From Bacteroidota bacterium (GTDB lineage: Bacteria; Bacteroidota; Bacteroidia; Chitinophagales; Chitinophagaceae), in assembly GCA_013288945.1 (NCBI GenBank), contig JABDAZ010000003.1, positions 1 through 64,000 on the forward strand: a stretch of DNA of 64,000 nucleotides. Direction: 5' to 3'. A model generated the notes under the pieces. The model searched no databases. It had not been told where the DNA came from and worked only from the letters and a program-made list of their open reading frames with translations. Below, piece after piece: positions 9,277 through 17,763 of this stretch. A program made the position numbers and the translations under genes. Numbering within the stretch: the first letter of the stretch is position 1; each line of letters opens with the position of its first letter.

Positions 9277-10578
9277 CTAACTATGATCAAGCGATTCAAC
9301 AATGGAAAATCTTTTAATAATTATTAAAGAAGAAAAACTTGAAACAGTTATTGCCGCAATAATTCCTACAGCTATTAATGGATGAAACCAAGTGGCAGCG
9401 TACACTTGCAGCGTATAAGGCCGGCTCATCCCGGGAACGGGCGGCATAATAATATGCAATGCATTAATAATTTGCGAGATAATTAATTGCGCAACCATGC
9501 CAATAAAAACACCAATTACACCAATTAAAAAAGCTTCGAGCATAAACATGGAAGTAATGTTTTTTGTGCTCAAACCAATGGCTTTTAATGTGCCGATTTC
9601 GCGGATTCTTTCCATCGTTGTCATGTTCATAATATTCCAGCAACTGAGTAAAACAATTACTAAAATAATAGTGCCCATAAAAATAAAAATGATATTAAAA
9701 ATGTCGCGAATAGAAATATAAAATGCAGCTTGTTCACTCCACGGAATTAATTTTAAATTTTTTGTAGCATTATTTTTAGCAAGATTTAATTGCAGCGTTT
9801 TTATTTTATTATCAAACTGTTTCCTGTTTTTAAACATTATAGAAAGCAAACTTATTTTATCGGTATTAATCAATTTTTGCGCGATAGTAATGTTAGTTAA
9901 TAAATAATATTTATCCGTTTCACTAACGCCGGTCGACATAATTCCGAGCAGCTCAACATCAGTCGCATTAATAGCGCCATCAACAGTTGTGCTGTACATC
10001 ATCATCATGTCGCCAACCTTTGCGTGCAAAGAATTTGCAAGTGTTTTGCCTAAAATAATTCCCGGCTTTCCATTTTGCAAAGGCAATAATTGCTGATCCA
10101 ATTTCAGCTTCGGATTAATGGCAGATAAGCCTGACCACAATTTCATTTCTTTTTCTGCATCAATTCCAAAACCTTTAAAAGGCACCGATCTTTCGCCGTT
10201 AGAAATCAATCCGCCAAATTCAATTCGAGGCAACACATAATCAACATCGTCATCCTTTTTTATTTCATTCATTAATGCATTCACATTACTAATACCAAAT
10301 TCCATCGTCCGTTGTTCGGATTGTTCTATCATTCGGTTATCAAAAACTTGCACATGGCCAGAGCCGCTTGATCCGCCGAAACCATTGCGGATAGTGAGTT
10401 CCTGCAAACTATAAATTGAAAAACTATAATAACCGATGGCAACACTCAACGCAGCGCAACCGGAAGCGGCAATTAATATTGCGAAAAAAGAACGGCGTTT
10501 ATTACGGAATAAATTTCTGTAAGCAAGTTTTAAAAGCTTGCTGAAATTTCTCCATTGGTGCGCGTTGTTATTTTGCAT
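9277..10578 (-). CDS. ABC transporter permease, LolC/LolE-MacB (FtsX) family
   Basis: 433 residues. A hydrophobic helix at about 29-53 (FAILIAASGCAALSVAIGYY) is followed by a roughly 240-residue periplasmic domain and three C-terminal helices (about 290-320, 340-370, 395-420), the FtsX-type topology of lipoprotein or lipid exporters. With the LolD-like ATPase and the LolA-like carrier it forms a complete set. The gap to the ATPase gene (124 nt) contains word repeats, so the two may be separately transcribed. Substrate unknown; the adjacent acyl-ACP operon suggests a lipid product. Confidence 0.88.
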   Translation of the reverse strand: MQNNNAHQWRNFSKLLKLAYRNLFRNKRRSFFAILIAASGCAALSVAIGYYSFSIYSLQELTIRNGFGGSSGSGHVQVFDNRMIEQSEQRTMEFGISNVNALMNEIKKDDDVDYVLPRIEFGGLISNGERSVPFKGFGIDAEKEMKLWSGLSAINPKLKLDQQLLPLQNGKPGIILGKTLANSLHAKVGDMMMMYSTTVDGAINATDVELLGIMSTGVSETDKYYLLTNITIAQKLINTDKISLLSIMFKNRKQFDNKIKTLQLNLAKNNATKNLKLIPWSEQAAFYISIRDIFNIIFIFMGTIILVIVLLSCWNIMNMTTMERIREIGTLKAIGLSTKNITSMFMLEAFLIGVIGVFIGMVAQLIISQIINALHIIMPPVPGMSRPYTLQVYAATWFHPLIAVGIIAAITVSSFSSLIIIKRFSIVESLDHS

Positions 10579-10585
10579 AGTTGTA

Positions 10586-10692
10586 TCGTTGGTCGATGGC
10601 CGATGATTGATGGCCGAATAAATATTTAATTGTGTATTTTTTTATTAATAAAATTTATAAAAAAAATGATTTGGCCAACAGCCATCGCTTAT
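10586..10692. repeat. opposed word repeats (GGCCATC family)
   Basis: gatggccgatgattgatggcc at 10597-10617 faces the related reverse-complement arm ggccaacagccatcgcttatc at 10672-10692. The two arms flank an AT-rich centre containing TTATTAATAA at 10642-10651. Located between permease and ATPase genes. Confidence 0.65.
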
Positions 10693-10702
10693 CATTAATG
10701 AT

Positions 10703-11389
10703 TCACACATTAACAACCTTTCCATCCTGCATAAATAATTTTGTTTTTGCATGATCAATAATCATCTGATCATGCGATGCGAGAACAATTGTTACACCCA
10801 ATTCATCATTCAATTCTCTTAATAATTCTATTATTGCAATAGCATTTTTTCTATCAAGGCTTGCGGTTGGTTCATCAGCAATTATTAATGATGGGTTTCC
10901 CGCCAAAGCGCGTGCTATGGCTAATCTTTGTCGTTGGCCGCCGCTAAGGTTTGCAGGTTTTTGATGCATTTTATCTGCAATGCCCATGCGCTGTAAAAAT
11001 TTTTCGGCAAGATCTTTTATTGTCTTTTCATCGTATCCTTTAAATAATAATGGCAGTTCAATATTTTCAAACGCAGTTAAAACAGGTATTAAATTAAACG
11101 ACTGAAAAATGAAACCAATATTTTGTAAACGCAGGTGATTAAGCTTTTCCAGCGGCGTATCTGTAATTTCTTTTTCTTCAAAAAAAACTTTGCCTGCAGA
11201 TGGTTTATCGATGCAGCCAATGATATTTAATAATGTTGTTTTGCCACTGCCCGAAGGGCCGGCCAAAACAACAAAATCATTTTTATTAATTTGAAAATTT
11301 AAATTATCAAGCGCACTTATTTCGGTTTTGCCCAAATAGTATTTTCTGGAAATATTTTGTAACTGAACCAGCGGAATTGATGATGACAT
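10703..11389 (-). CDS. LolD-like ABC transporter ATP-binding protein
   Basis: 228 residues. Walker A GPSGSGKTT (44-52), Q-loop FIFQSFNLIP (94-103), signature LSGGQ (148-152) and Walker B LIIADEP (168-174) are intact, so it should hydrolyse ATP. Length and motifs match the LolD/MacB/FtsE group that powers FtsX-type permeases. It is the first gene of the minus-strand group and is divergent from the SDR gene; the 161-nt region between them should hold both promoters. Confidence 0.9.
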   Translation of the reverse strand: MSSSIPLVQLQNISRKYYLGKTEISALDNLNFQINKNDFVVLAGPSGSGKTTLLNIIGCIDKPSAGKVFFEEKEITDTPLEKLNHLRLQNIGFIFQSFNLIPVLTAFENIELPLLFKGYDEKTIKDLAEKFLQRMGIADKMHQKPANLSGGQRQRLAIARALAGNPSLIIADEPTASLDRKNAIAIIELLRELNDELGVTIVLASHDQMIIDHAKTKLFMQDGKVVNV

Positions 11390-11550
11390 TCGGATTGATT
11401 AATGAACGAGCGGCAGTAAGATAAAAAAATATTCAGTAACATTAAAAAGAACTATCGTTCATTAATAATGTTACGCAATACAACGTTCAAATCTTTTATT
11501 TTCCGATCAAAAAAACAACTTAATTTTCGCTATTAATAAATCTTAAAAAA

Positions 11551-12360
11551 ATGGAAAAAAAATTACAGGGACAAATTGCAATTATTACCGGAGCGAGTTC
11601 AGGAATTGGCGCCGGTGTATCAAAAATATTGGCGCTGGCTGGCGCAACAGTTATTATCAATCATCCGGTTGATGCCACGAAACCCGCTGCTGAAGCGGTT
11701 TTAACAGATATTAAAAATGCCGGCGGCAATGGAATTACTTATCAATGCGATGTAAGTAAAGAAGATGAAGTAATTAAAATGTTTGCTGATGTGATTGCGC
11801 AATTTGGCACTGTTGATATATTAATAAACAACGCCGGTTTGCAACGCGATTCTTCTTTTGCAGAGATGACGCTCGCGCAGTGGAACACGGTTATTGGTGT
11901 AAACTTAACCGGACAATTTTTGTGCGCGCGTGAAGCTGTTAAAGAATTTTTGCGTCGCGGCGTTGTTCCGGAAAGATCGAAAGCTGCGGGAAAAATTATT
12001 TGTATGAGCAGTGTACACGAAGTGATTCCTTGGGGCGGGCATGCAAACTATGCTGCGAGCAAAGGCGGCATTATGCTGATGATGAAAAGTATTGCGCAGG
12101 AATATGCAGGTAAAAAAATCCGCATTAATAGCATTTGTCCGGGTGCTATACAAACGCCTATTAATAAAGCTGCGTGGGAAACGCCTGAAGCGTTGCAATC
12201 ATTATTAACGCTGGTTCCTTATGGAAGAATTGGGCAGCCAGATGATATTGGCAACGCCGCAGTTTGGCTTGCAAGTGATGACAGTGATTATGTAACAGGC
12301 ATTTCTTTATTTGTTGATGGCGGCATGACGTTGTATCCGGGATTTAGTACGAATGGATGA
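11551..12360 (+). CDS. SDR-family dehydrogenase, glucose 1-dehydrogenase-like
   Basis: 269 residues with the classical short-chain dehydrogenase set: TGASSGIG (13-20) for the NAD(P) nucleotide, NNAG near residue 93, and the YAASK catalytic pair near 166-170. The sequence is close in style to Bacillus-type glucose 1-dehydrogenases (NAD(P)-dependent oxidation of glucose to gluconolactone). The following gene is a glucosidase-like enzyme, which supports a sugar substrate, but SDR substrate calls from sequence are weak. Confidence 0.82.
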   Translation: MEKKLQGQIAIITGASSGIGAGVSKILALAGATVIINHPVDATKPAAEAVLTDIKNAGGNGITYQCDVSKEDEVIKMFADVIAQFGTVDILINNAGLQRDSSFAEMTLAQWNTVIGVNLTGQFLCAREAVKEFLRRGVVPERSKAAGKIICMSSVHEVIPWGGHANYAASKGGIMLMMKSIAQEYAGKKIRINSICPGAIQTPINKAAWETPEALQSLLTLVPYGRIGQPDDIGNAAVWLASDDSDYVTGISLFVDGGMTLYPGFSTNG

Positions 12361-12362
12361 TG

Positions 12363-12432
12363 TTTGGCTATTAGCTGTTAGCCGTTAGCTGTTGGCTTTT
12401 AGCTAATGGCTAATAGCTAACGGCTAACAGCA
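12363..12432. repeat. word repeats (AGCTAAC/GTTAGCT family) forming opposed arms
   Basis: The first half (gctattagctgttagccgtt then agctgttggct) and the second half (agctaatggctaatagct then aacggctaacagc) are reverse complements with few mismatches, so the block can fold into a long imperfect hairpin between the SDR gene and the dispersed element upstream of the glucosidase. Confidence 0.8.
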
Positions 12433-12458
12433 AAATCACTGCTCATTACAGCACTCCC

Positions 12459-12478
12459 GTACAAGTGTGCGACGCAAC
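12459..12478 (+). repeat. dispersed intergenic element, copy A
   Basis: GTACAAGTGTGCGACGCAAC, identical over 20 nt to copy B at 35921-35940 and over its first 17 nt to copies C (50680-50710, minus) and D (56251-56281). It lies between the SDR and glucosidase genes, after the word repeat. Confidence 0.85.
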
Positions 12479-12521
12479 GGATGCTCAATTATTAATCAAC
12501 TGATGGCTACAAAAAAATTTA

Positions 12522-15167
12522 ATGAATAAAGAACAAGAGCGTTTACAAAATAAAGATTGGAAAAAATGGGGGCCTTATGTTAGCGATCGCCAATGGGGAA
12601 CGGTGCGTGAAGATTATAGTGAAGATGGCGAACCTTGGCTGAGTACAACGCATGACATGGCGCGCAGTAAAGCCTGGCGCTGGGGCGAAGATGGCATTGG
12701 TGGAATTTGCGATGATAAACAACGGTTATGTTTTGCAATTGCTTTGTGGAATAAAAAAGATCCGATTATTAAAGAACGTTTATTCGGGCTTACAAGTTTG
12801 GAAGGAAACCATGGTGAAGATGTGAAGGAGTTGTATTATTATTTAGATTCATCGCCCACACATTCTTATATGAAGATGTTGTATAAATATCCTCAAACAG
12901 AATTTCCGTATAAATTATTGGTTGATGAAAATCATCGCAGAACTAGGCTGGACGCAGAGTTTGAGCTGATGGACACGGGCATTTTTAACAGCAATAAATA
13001 TTTTGATGTATTTATAGAATATGCAAAAGCAGATGAAAATGATTTGCTTATTAAGATAACAATTAATAACCGCGGCGATGAAGATGCATCATTAAACGTG
13101 ATGCCGACATTGTGGTTTCGCAACACATGGGCGTGGGGTTATGACGATTATAAACCGAATTTATTTCCATCAAACAACAGTAATATTTTTATTGAACACC
13201 GGCTTGGTGAATTTATTATGCATGTGAATGAGCATGCGCCAATTCTTTTTTGTGATAATGAAACGAACACAAAAAAATTATACGGCGTTGATAAAGTTGG
13301 ATATTTTAAAGATGGCATTAATGAGTTTATTACGCACGGAAATAGCAATGCGATTAATGTAAACCAGCGCGGAACCAAAGCTGCGCTTAACTATGATATT
13401 AATATAAAAGCAGGTGGTACAAAAACAATCCGCTTGCGGATGGAACCAAATAATAATGTAAATCCGTTTACAGATTTTGATGCTATTTTTTCTGCGCGCA
13501 TTAATGAAACAAATTCTTTTTATAATGATTTGCAAACAGGCATTAAAAGTGATGAAGAAAAAATGATACAGCGCCAGGCTTTTGCAGGAATGCTTTGGTG
13601 CAAACAATTTTATAATTACAATATTAATCAGTGGCTCACAGGTGATCCATCTCAACCGCCGCCGCCTGCTTCACGATTAAAAGGACGCAATGCAGAATGG
13701 CGCACGCTGAATAATGAAGACATCATTTCTATGCCGGATAAATGGGAATATCCCTGGTATGCCGCGTGGGATCTGGCTTTTCATTGCATCAGCTTTTCAT
13801 TAATAGATCCTGATTTTGCAAAAAAACAATTGACATTATTAACGCGCGAATGGTACATGCATCCCAACGGTCAACTACCAGCATACGAATGGAAATTTAG
13901 TGATACCAATCCGCCAGTGCATGCATGGGCCGCGTGGCGTTTGTATGAAATTGATAAACGTAATAATAATGAAAAAGGTGACACAGCTTTTTTAGAAACT
14001 ATTTTTCATAAGCTGTTGTTGAATTTTACATGGTGGGTAAATCAAAAAGATGCAGAAGGAAATAATATTTTTGAAGGCGGATTTTTAGGAATGGATAATA
14101 TTGGTTTGTTTGATCGCAGCAGCGCACAACTGCCAACTGGCGGGCATCTTGAACAAGCCGATGGCACAAGCTGGATGGCGATGTATTCATTAAATTTAAT
14201 GCGCATTGCATTGGAGCTTGCAAAAACAAATCCTGTTTACCAGGATATGGCTACAAAATTTTTCGAGCATTTTTTATATATCGCAGATGCAATGGCGAGC
14301 ATGGGCGTAGATGGAATTGGTTTGTGGGATGACATTGATGAATTTTATTATGATGCATTAAAATTGCCCGACGCAGAAACAATAAAATTGAAAATACATT
14401 CAATGGTTGGATTAATACCATTGTTTGCAGTGGAAGTTTTGGATGATGAACTGATGCAATCTCAACCACAATTTGTAGCACGCTTGAGATGGTTTTTAGA
14501 TAACCGGCCAGACCTTGCAAGCCTGGTTTCGCGCTGGCATGAAAAAGGAATGGAAGAAAAACATTTACTATCATTATTGCGCGGGCACCGGATGAAAATG
14601 ATATTAAAACGCATGCTGGATGAAACAGAATTTTTAAGTGAGTTTGGCGTGCGCGCACTATCAAAATTTCATGAAAATAATCCGTATGAGTTTTATGTTG
14701 ATGGAAAAGTATTAAGCGTAAAATATGCGCCGGCAGAATCTCCCATTCCATTATTCGGTGGAAATTCCAACTGGCGCGGACCGATTTGGATGCCTGTAAA
14801 TTTTTTGATTATAGAATCGCTGGAACGATTTTATCATTATTATGGAGATGATTTTAAAGTAGAATATCCAACCAACTCAGGGCAATATTTATCATTGAAT
14901 GAAATTGGAACAGAGCTTTCAAAAAGATTAATAAAATTATTTTTGCGCGATGAAAATGGCCGCAGGCCTGTGTTTGGTGATAATGATAAATTGCAAACCG
15001 ATCCTGATTTTAATAACTACATTTTGTTTCACGAATATTTTAATGGCGATAATGGCAAAGGCCTTGGTGCTTCACATCAAACTGGCTGGACAGGATTAAT
15101 CGCAAAACTATTGCAACCAAGAAGGCCAATAAATACTGCATCAAATGATGTAAAAACAGAAATATAA
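12522..15167 (+). CDS. glucosidase, MGH1/GH63-like (alpha/alpha)6-barrel glycoside hydrolase
   Basis: 881 residues, no signal peptide, so probably cytoplasmic. The tryptophan-rich opening (KKWGPYVSDRQWGTVREDYS), the central YPWYAAWDLAFHCISF region and the late segment NSNWRGPIWMPVNFL are hallmarks of the bacterial mannosyl-oligosaccharide-glucosidase-like (GH63-type) family. These invert alpha-glucosidic bonds; bacterial substrates include glucosylglycerate and mannosylglycerate-type compounds, so the exact sugar is open. The gene follows an SDR glucose-dehydrogenase-like gene. Confidence 0.8.
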   Translation: MNKEQERLQNKDWKKWGPYVSDRQWGTVREDYSEDGEPWLSTTHDMARSKAWRWGEDGIGGICDDKQRLCFAIALWNKKDPIIKERLFGLTSLEGNHGEDVKELYYYLDSSPTHSYMKMLYKYPQTEFPYKLLVDENHRRTRLDAEFELMDTGIFNSNKYFDVFIEYAKADENDLLIKITINNRGDEDASLNVMPTLWFRNTWAWGYDDYKPNLFPSNNSNIFIEHRLGEFIMHVNEHAPILFCDNETNTKKLYGVDKVGYFKDGINEFITHGNSNAINVNQRGTKAALNYDINIKAGGTKTIRLRMEPNNNVNPFTDFDAIFSARINETNSFYNDLQTGIKSDEEKMIQRQAFAGMLWCKQFYNYNINQWLTGDPSQPPPPASRLKGRNAEWRTLNNEDIISMPDKWEYPWYAAWDLAFHCISFSLIDPDFAKKQLTLLTREWYMHPNGQLPAYEWKFSDTNPPVHAWAAWRLYEIDKRNNNEKGDTAFLETIFHKLLLNFTWWVNQKDAEGNNIFEGGFLGMDNIGLFDRSSAQLPTGGHLEQADGTSWMAMYSLNLMRIALELAKTNPVYQDMATKFFEHFLYIADAMASMGVDGIGLWDDIDEFYYDALKLPDAETIKLKIHSMVGLIPLFAVEVLDDELMQSQPQFVARLRWFLDNRPDLASLVSRWHEKGMEEKHLLSLLRGHRMKMILKRMLDETEFLSEFGVRALSKFHENNPYEFYVDGKVLSVKYAPAESPIPLFGGNSNWRGPIWMPVNFLIIESLERFYHYYGDDFKVEYPTNSGQYLSLNEIGTELSKRLIKLFLRDENGRRPVFGDNDKLQTDPDFNNYILFHEYFNGDNGKGLGASHQTGWTGLIAKLLQPRRPINTASNDVKTEI

Positions 15168-15226
15168 TGCATGGTTTCAGCGTTATCATTTTCAACAAAA
15201 AATATTTTTTAGCTTATTAATAAATT

Positions 15227-16672
15227 ATGCAGGCCATTATTGAAAATATAAAATTATTATTTGCATCATACAGCAACAGTGCTATAAATTCCATTGAAAA
15301 AATTCCGCAATCAGGAAGCAACAGAATTTATTTTCGCATTAATACAAATGAAAAAACGTTTATTGCTACTTACAATAATAATATTAAGGAGAATAAAACT
15401 TTTATCAATTTCAGCAAACATTTTTATGCAGCCGGTTGCCCGGTTCCTGAAATTTATGGAGTGAATGAAAACAATACAATCTACATCCAGCAAGACTTTG
15501 GCGATATTTCTTTATTAAACAAGTTAGAAGAAAATAACTTTAATGATTATGTATTTTCTCTTTTTCAAAAAAGTTTAAAAGCGCTTGCGCACTTGCAAAT
15601 TAAAGGTGATAATAACCTTGATTACAATTGGAGCATCACGTCAAAAGAATTTGGCAAGCAGGCAATTCTCAGCGACTTGTTATATTTTAAATATTATTTT
15701 TTAGACACTTTACAAATTCCATACGATAAAGAAAAGCTGATTGATGATTTTGAATCATTAAGCAATTACTTAACTTTTTCTGATCATAAATATTTTATGT
15801 TCCGCGATTTTCAAAGCAGGAATATTATGATTGAAAATGAAGAAGTACATTTTATAGATTTCCAGGGCGGCATGAAAGGTGCGTTGCAATACGATGTTGC
15901 ATCGATGCTTTGGCAGGCAAAAGCAGGATTAAGCGATGAATGGAAAAATAATTTATTGCATTATTATATAAGCTGCGCAGAAGATGAATTGCAAACAACA
16001 ATTGATCGTTCACGTTTTGTAAGTCAATATAACGGATATGTATTAATAAGATTATTACAGGTGCTTGGCGCATATGGTTTTCGTGGATTGTTTGAAAGAA
16101 AAGCACATTTTTTAACAAGCATTCCGTTAGGATTAAAAAACCTGAAAGGGTTTTTACCGCAGAAAAATATCGATTTGAATTTACCTGAATTTGAAAGATT
16201 ATTAAACCTGATTGTTGAGGATGAAATTATAAAACGTTTTGAACCATTGAGCGCAAATGAACAAACGCCGCTTGTTGTAAACATTAATAGTTTTTCCTTT
16301 AAAAAAAGTTTGCCTGTTGATGAAAGCGGCAATGGTGGCGGATTTATATTCGATTGCAGAAGTATTTTAAATCCTGGCCGCGTGGAAGAATTTAAAAAAC
16401 AAACTGGCCGCGATAAAGGTGTAAAAGATTTTTTAGAACAACAAACGAAAATGCCCGATTATTTAAACAGCGTTTTTGATATTACGGATATTGCTGTGGA
16501 AGATTATATAAAACGCGATTTTAAAAATTTGCAAATAAGTTTCGGATGCACCGGCGGACAACATAGAAGCGTATACGCCGCTGATGCATTAGCAAGGCAT
16601 TTAAAAAATAAATTTAAAGTAAAAATAAATCTGCACCACATAGAACAGGAAGCAAAAAATTGGAAAAACTGA
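15227..16672 (+). CDS. aminoglycoside/amino-sugar kinase-like domain fused to RapZ C-terminal domain
   Basis: 481 residues in two parts. Residues 1 to about 340 form a choline-kinase/APH-like phosphotransferase: FMFRDFQSRNIMI carries the catalytic aspartate and asparagine, and VHFIDFQGG the metal-binding aspartate. Residues from about 350 to 481 match the RapZ C-terminal domain, including FKKSLPVDE, FDCRSILNPGR, TGRDKGVKDFL and the ligand loop GCTGGQHRSV (about 437-446). In E. coli this RapZ domain binds glucosamine-6-phosphate. The fusion suggests a kinase whose activity or product is tied to amino-sugar sensing, as with AmgK-type kinases in cell-wall recycling. TTATTAATAA ends 3 nt before the ATG. 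Confidence 0.85.
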   Translation: MQAIIENIKLLFASYSNSAINSIEKIPQSGSNRIYFRINTNEKTFIATYNNNIKENKTFINFSKHFYAAGCPVPEIYGVNENNTIYIQQDFGDISLLNKLEENNFNDYVFSLFQKSLKALAHLQIKGDNNLDYNWSITSKEFGKQAILSDLLYFKYYFLDTLQIPYDKEKLIDDFESLSNYLTFSDHKYFMFRDFQSRNIMIENEEVHFIDFQGGMKGALQYDVASMLWQAKAGLSDEWKNNLLHYYISCAEDELQTTIDRSRFVSQYNGYVLIRLLQVLGAYGFRGLFERKAHFLTSIPLGLKNLKGFLPQKNIDLNLPEFERLLNLIVEDEIIKRFEPLSANEQTPLVVNINSFSFKKSLPVDESGNGGGFIFDCRSILNPGRVEEFKKQTGRDKGVKDFLEQQTKMPDYLNSVFDITDIAVEDYIKRDFKNLQISFGCTGGQHRSVYAADALARHLKNKFKVKINLHHIEQEAKNWKN

Positions 16673-16678
16673 TTAATA

Positions 16679-16786
16679 GGTATGAGGTATAAACTATAAA
16701 GTATATTGTGTTCGCAAAATTACTTCATACTTCATACTTCATACTTCATACTTCATACTTTCTACTTTATAGTTCATACTTCATTC
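16679..16786. repeat. tandem CATACTT words with opposing arm
   Basis: About six tandem copies of a 7-nt word (catactt) fill 16721-16762. A related upstream arm (ggtatgaggtataaactata at 16679-16698) is the approximate reverse complement of the end (tatagttcatacttc), so the whole block can fold. The same words occur at 608-722 and 23604-23657. Confidence 0.85.
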
Positions 16787-16795
16787 TTAACTTTG
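16766..16795 (+). promoter_or_regulatory. promoter next to the word repeat
   Basis: TAACTTTG at 16788-16795 is an exact -7 box; TTTA at 16766-16769, inside the word repeat, sits 18 nt upstream in the -33 position with one mismatch. The acyltransferase ATG is at 16812. Confidence 0.5.
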
Positions 16796-16811
16796 TTCTT
16801 TTTTTTGAGCA

Positions 16812-17717
16812 ATGTATTATCTCGTTTACGGATTATTGTATTTATTATCACTGTTGCCAATGCGCGCTTTGTATATTATTGCAGATGGCGCTTACCTGTT
16901 TGTATATTACATCATGCGCTACAGGAAAAATATTGTAATGAAAAATCTTGCCATTGCATTTCCTGAAAAAACAATTGAGCAACGTATTATTATTGCCAAA
17001 GAATTTTATAAAAATTTTGCCGATAATTTTATTGAATCAATAAAATTGGTGTCTGCATCAAACTCATTTCTTACCAAACATTTTATTATTGATAACCCCG
17101 AGCTTATTAATAATTATTATAAACAAGGCAGAAAATGCCAATTGCATTTGGGCCATAATTTTAATTGGGAACTTGCAAATATTACGATGCCTTATTGCGT
17201 GGATTACCAATTTATGGTTGTGTATATGCCGATAGAAAATGAAATATTCAACCGCATTTTTTTAAAGATAAGATCGCGCACCGGCACCAAATTGTTATCA
17301 GCAAAAAAATTAAGCCGTGAGATAATGCAATACAGAAATTCGCAGTATATGCTTACACTTGTTGCAGACCAGGCGCCGGCAAAAATTTCAAGTTCGTATT
17401 GGTTATACTTTTTTAATCAGCCAACGCCATTTATGCAAACGCCGGAAAAAGGCGCGCGCATTGCTGACATTCCGGTTTTGTTTGCCAATTTATATAAAAC
17501 AAAAAGAGGTTTTTATCGTGCAAGATTAGAAGTGTTATCAGACAATCCTGCTCGATTACCCGAAGGCGAACTCACGCGCCGCTATATTTATAATTTAGAA
17601 AAAACACTCCGCCAACACCCATCCATGTGGCTTTGGACGCACCGAAGATGGAAACACACTTGGAGCGCGGACAATTTAAAATTGTGGATTGACGAAAAGG
17701 AACCGCCGCAAGGTTAG
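16812..17717 (+). CDS. LpxL/HtrB-like lysophospholipid acyltransferase
   Basis: 301 residues with an N-terminal membrane anchor (LVYGLLYLLSLLPMRALYII). KCQLHLGHNFNWE (about 108-120) contains the HX4E catalytic motif of the lipid A secondary acyltransferases (LpxL/LpxM family), which move acyl chains from acyl-ACP to lipid A or related lipids. Length is normal. Given the ACP operon 8 kb away, an alternative is ornithine or flavolipid acylation, but lipid A is the default for this family. It stands alone. Confidence 0.85.
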   Translation: MYYLVYGLLYLLSLLPMRALYIIADGAYLFVYYIMRYRKNIVMKNLAIAFPEKTIEQRIIIAKEFYKNFADNFIESIKLVSASNSFLTKHFIIDNPELINNYYKQGRKCQLHLGHNFNWELANITMPYCVDYQFMVVYMPIENEIFNRIFLKIRSRTGTKLLSAKKLSREIMQYRNSQYMLTLVADQAPAKISSSYWLYFFNQPTPFMQTPEKGARIADIPVLFANLYKTKRGFYRARLEVLSDNPARLPEGELTRRYIYNLEKTLRQHPSMWLWTHRRWKHTWSADNLKLWIDEKEPPQG

Positions 17718-17763
17718 TGCGGCGAAATTTTACTTTAATAAAAAGCAATCAATAATGTTTTAG

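Noticed and set aside
4464-11389. Flexirubin or aryl-polyene gene cluster
   Set aside because: Only one ketosynthase, and no reductase, glycosyltransferase, ammonia-lyase, MMPL exporter or resorcinol-forming genes are present; the locus is too small for that call.
14251-14751. 166-residue minus-strand frame opposite the glucosidase gene
   Set aside because: It lies entirely inside a well-supported gene, has shadow-like composition (rich in His, Leu, Cys) and no recognised motif.
16711-16762. Regular short repeats that could suggest a CRISPR array
   Set aside because: The unit is only 7 nt, copies are back to back with no spacers, and no cas genes are present.
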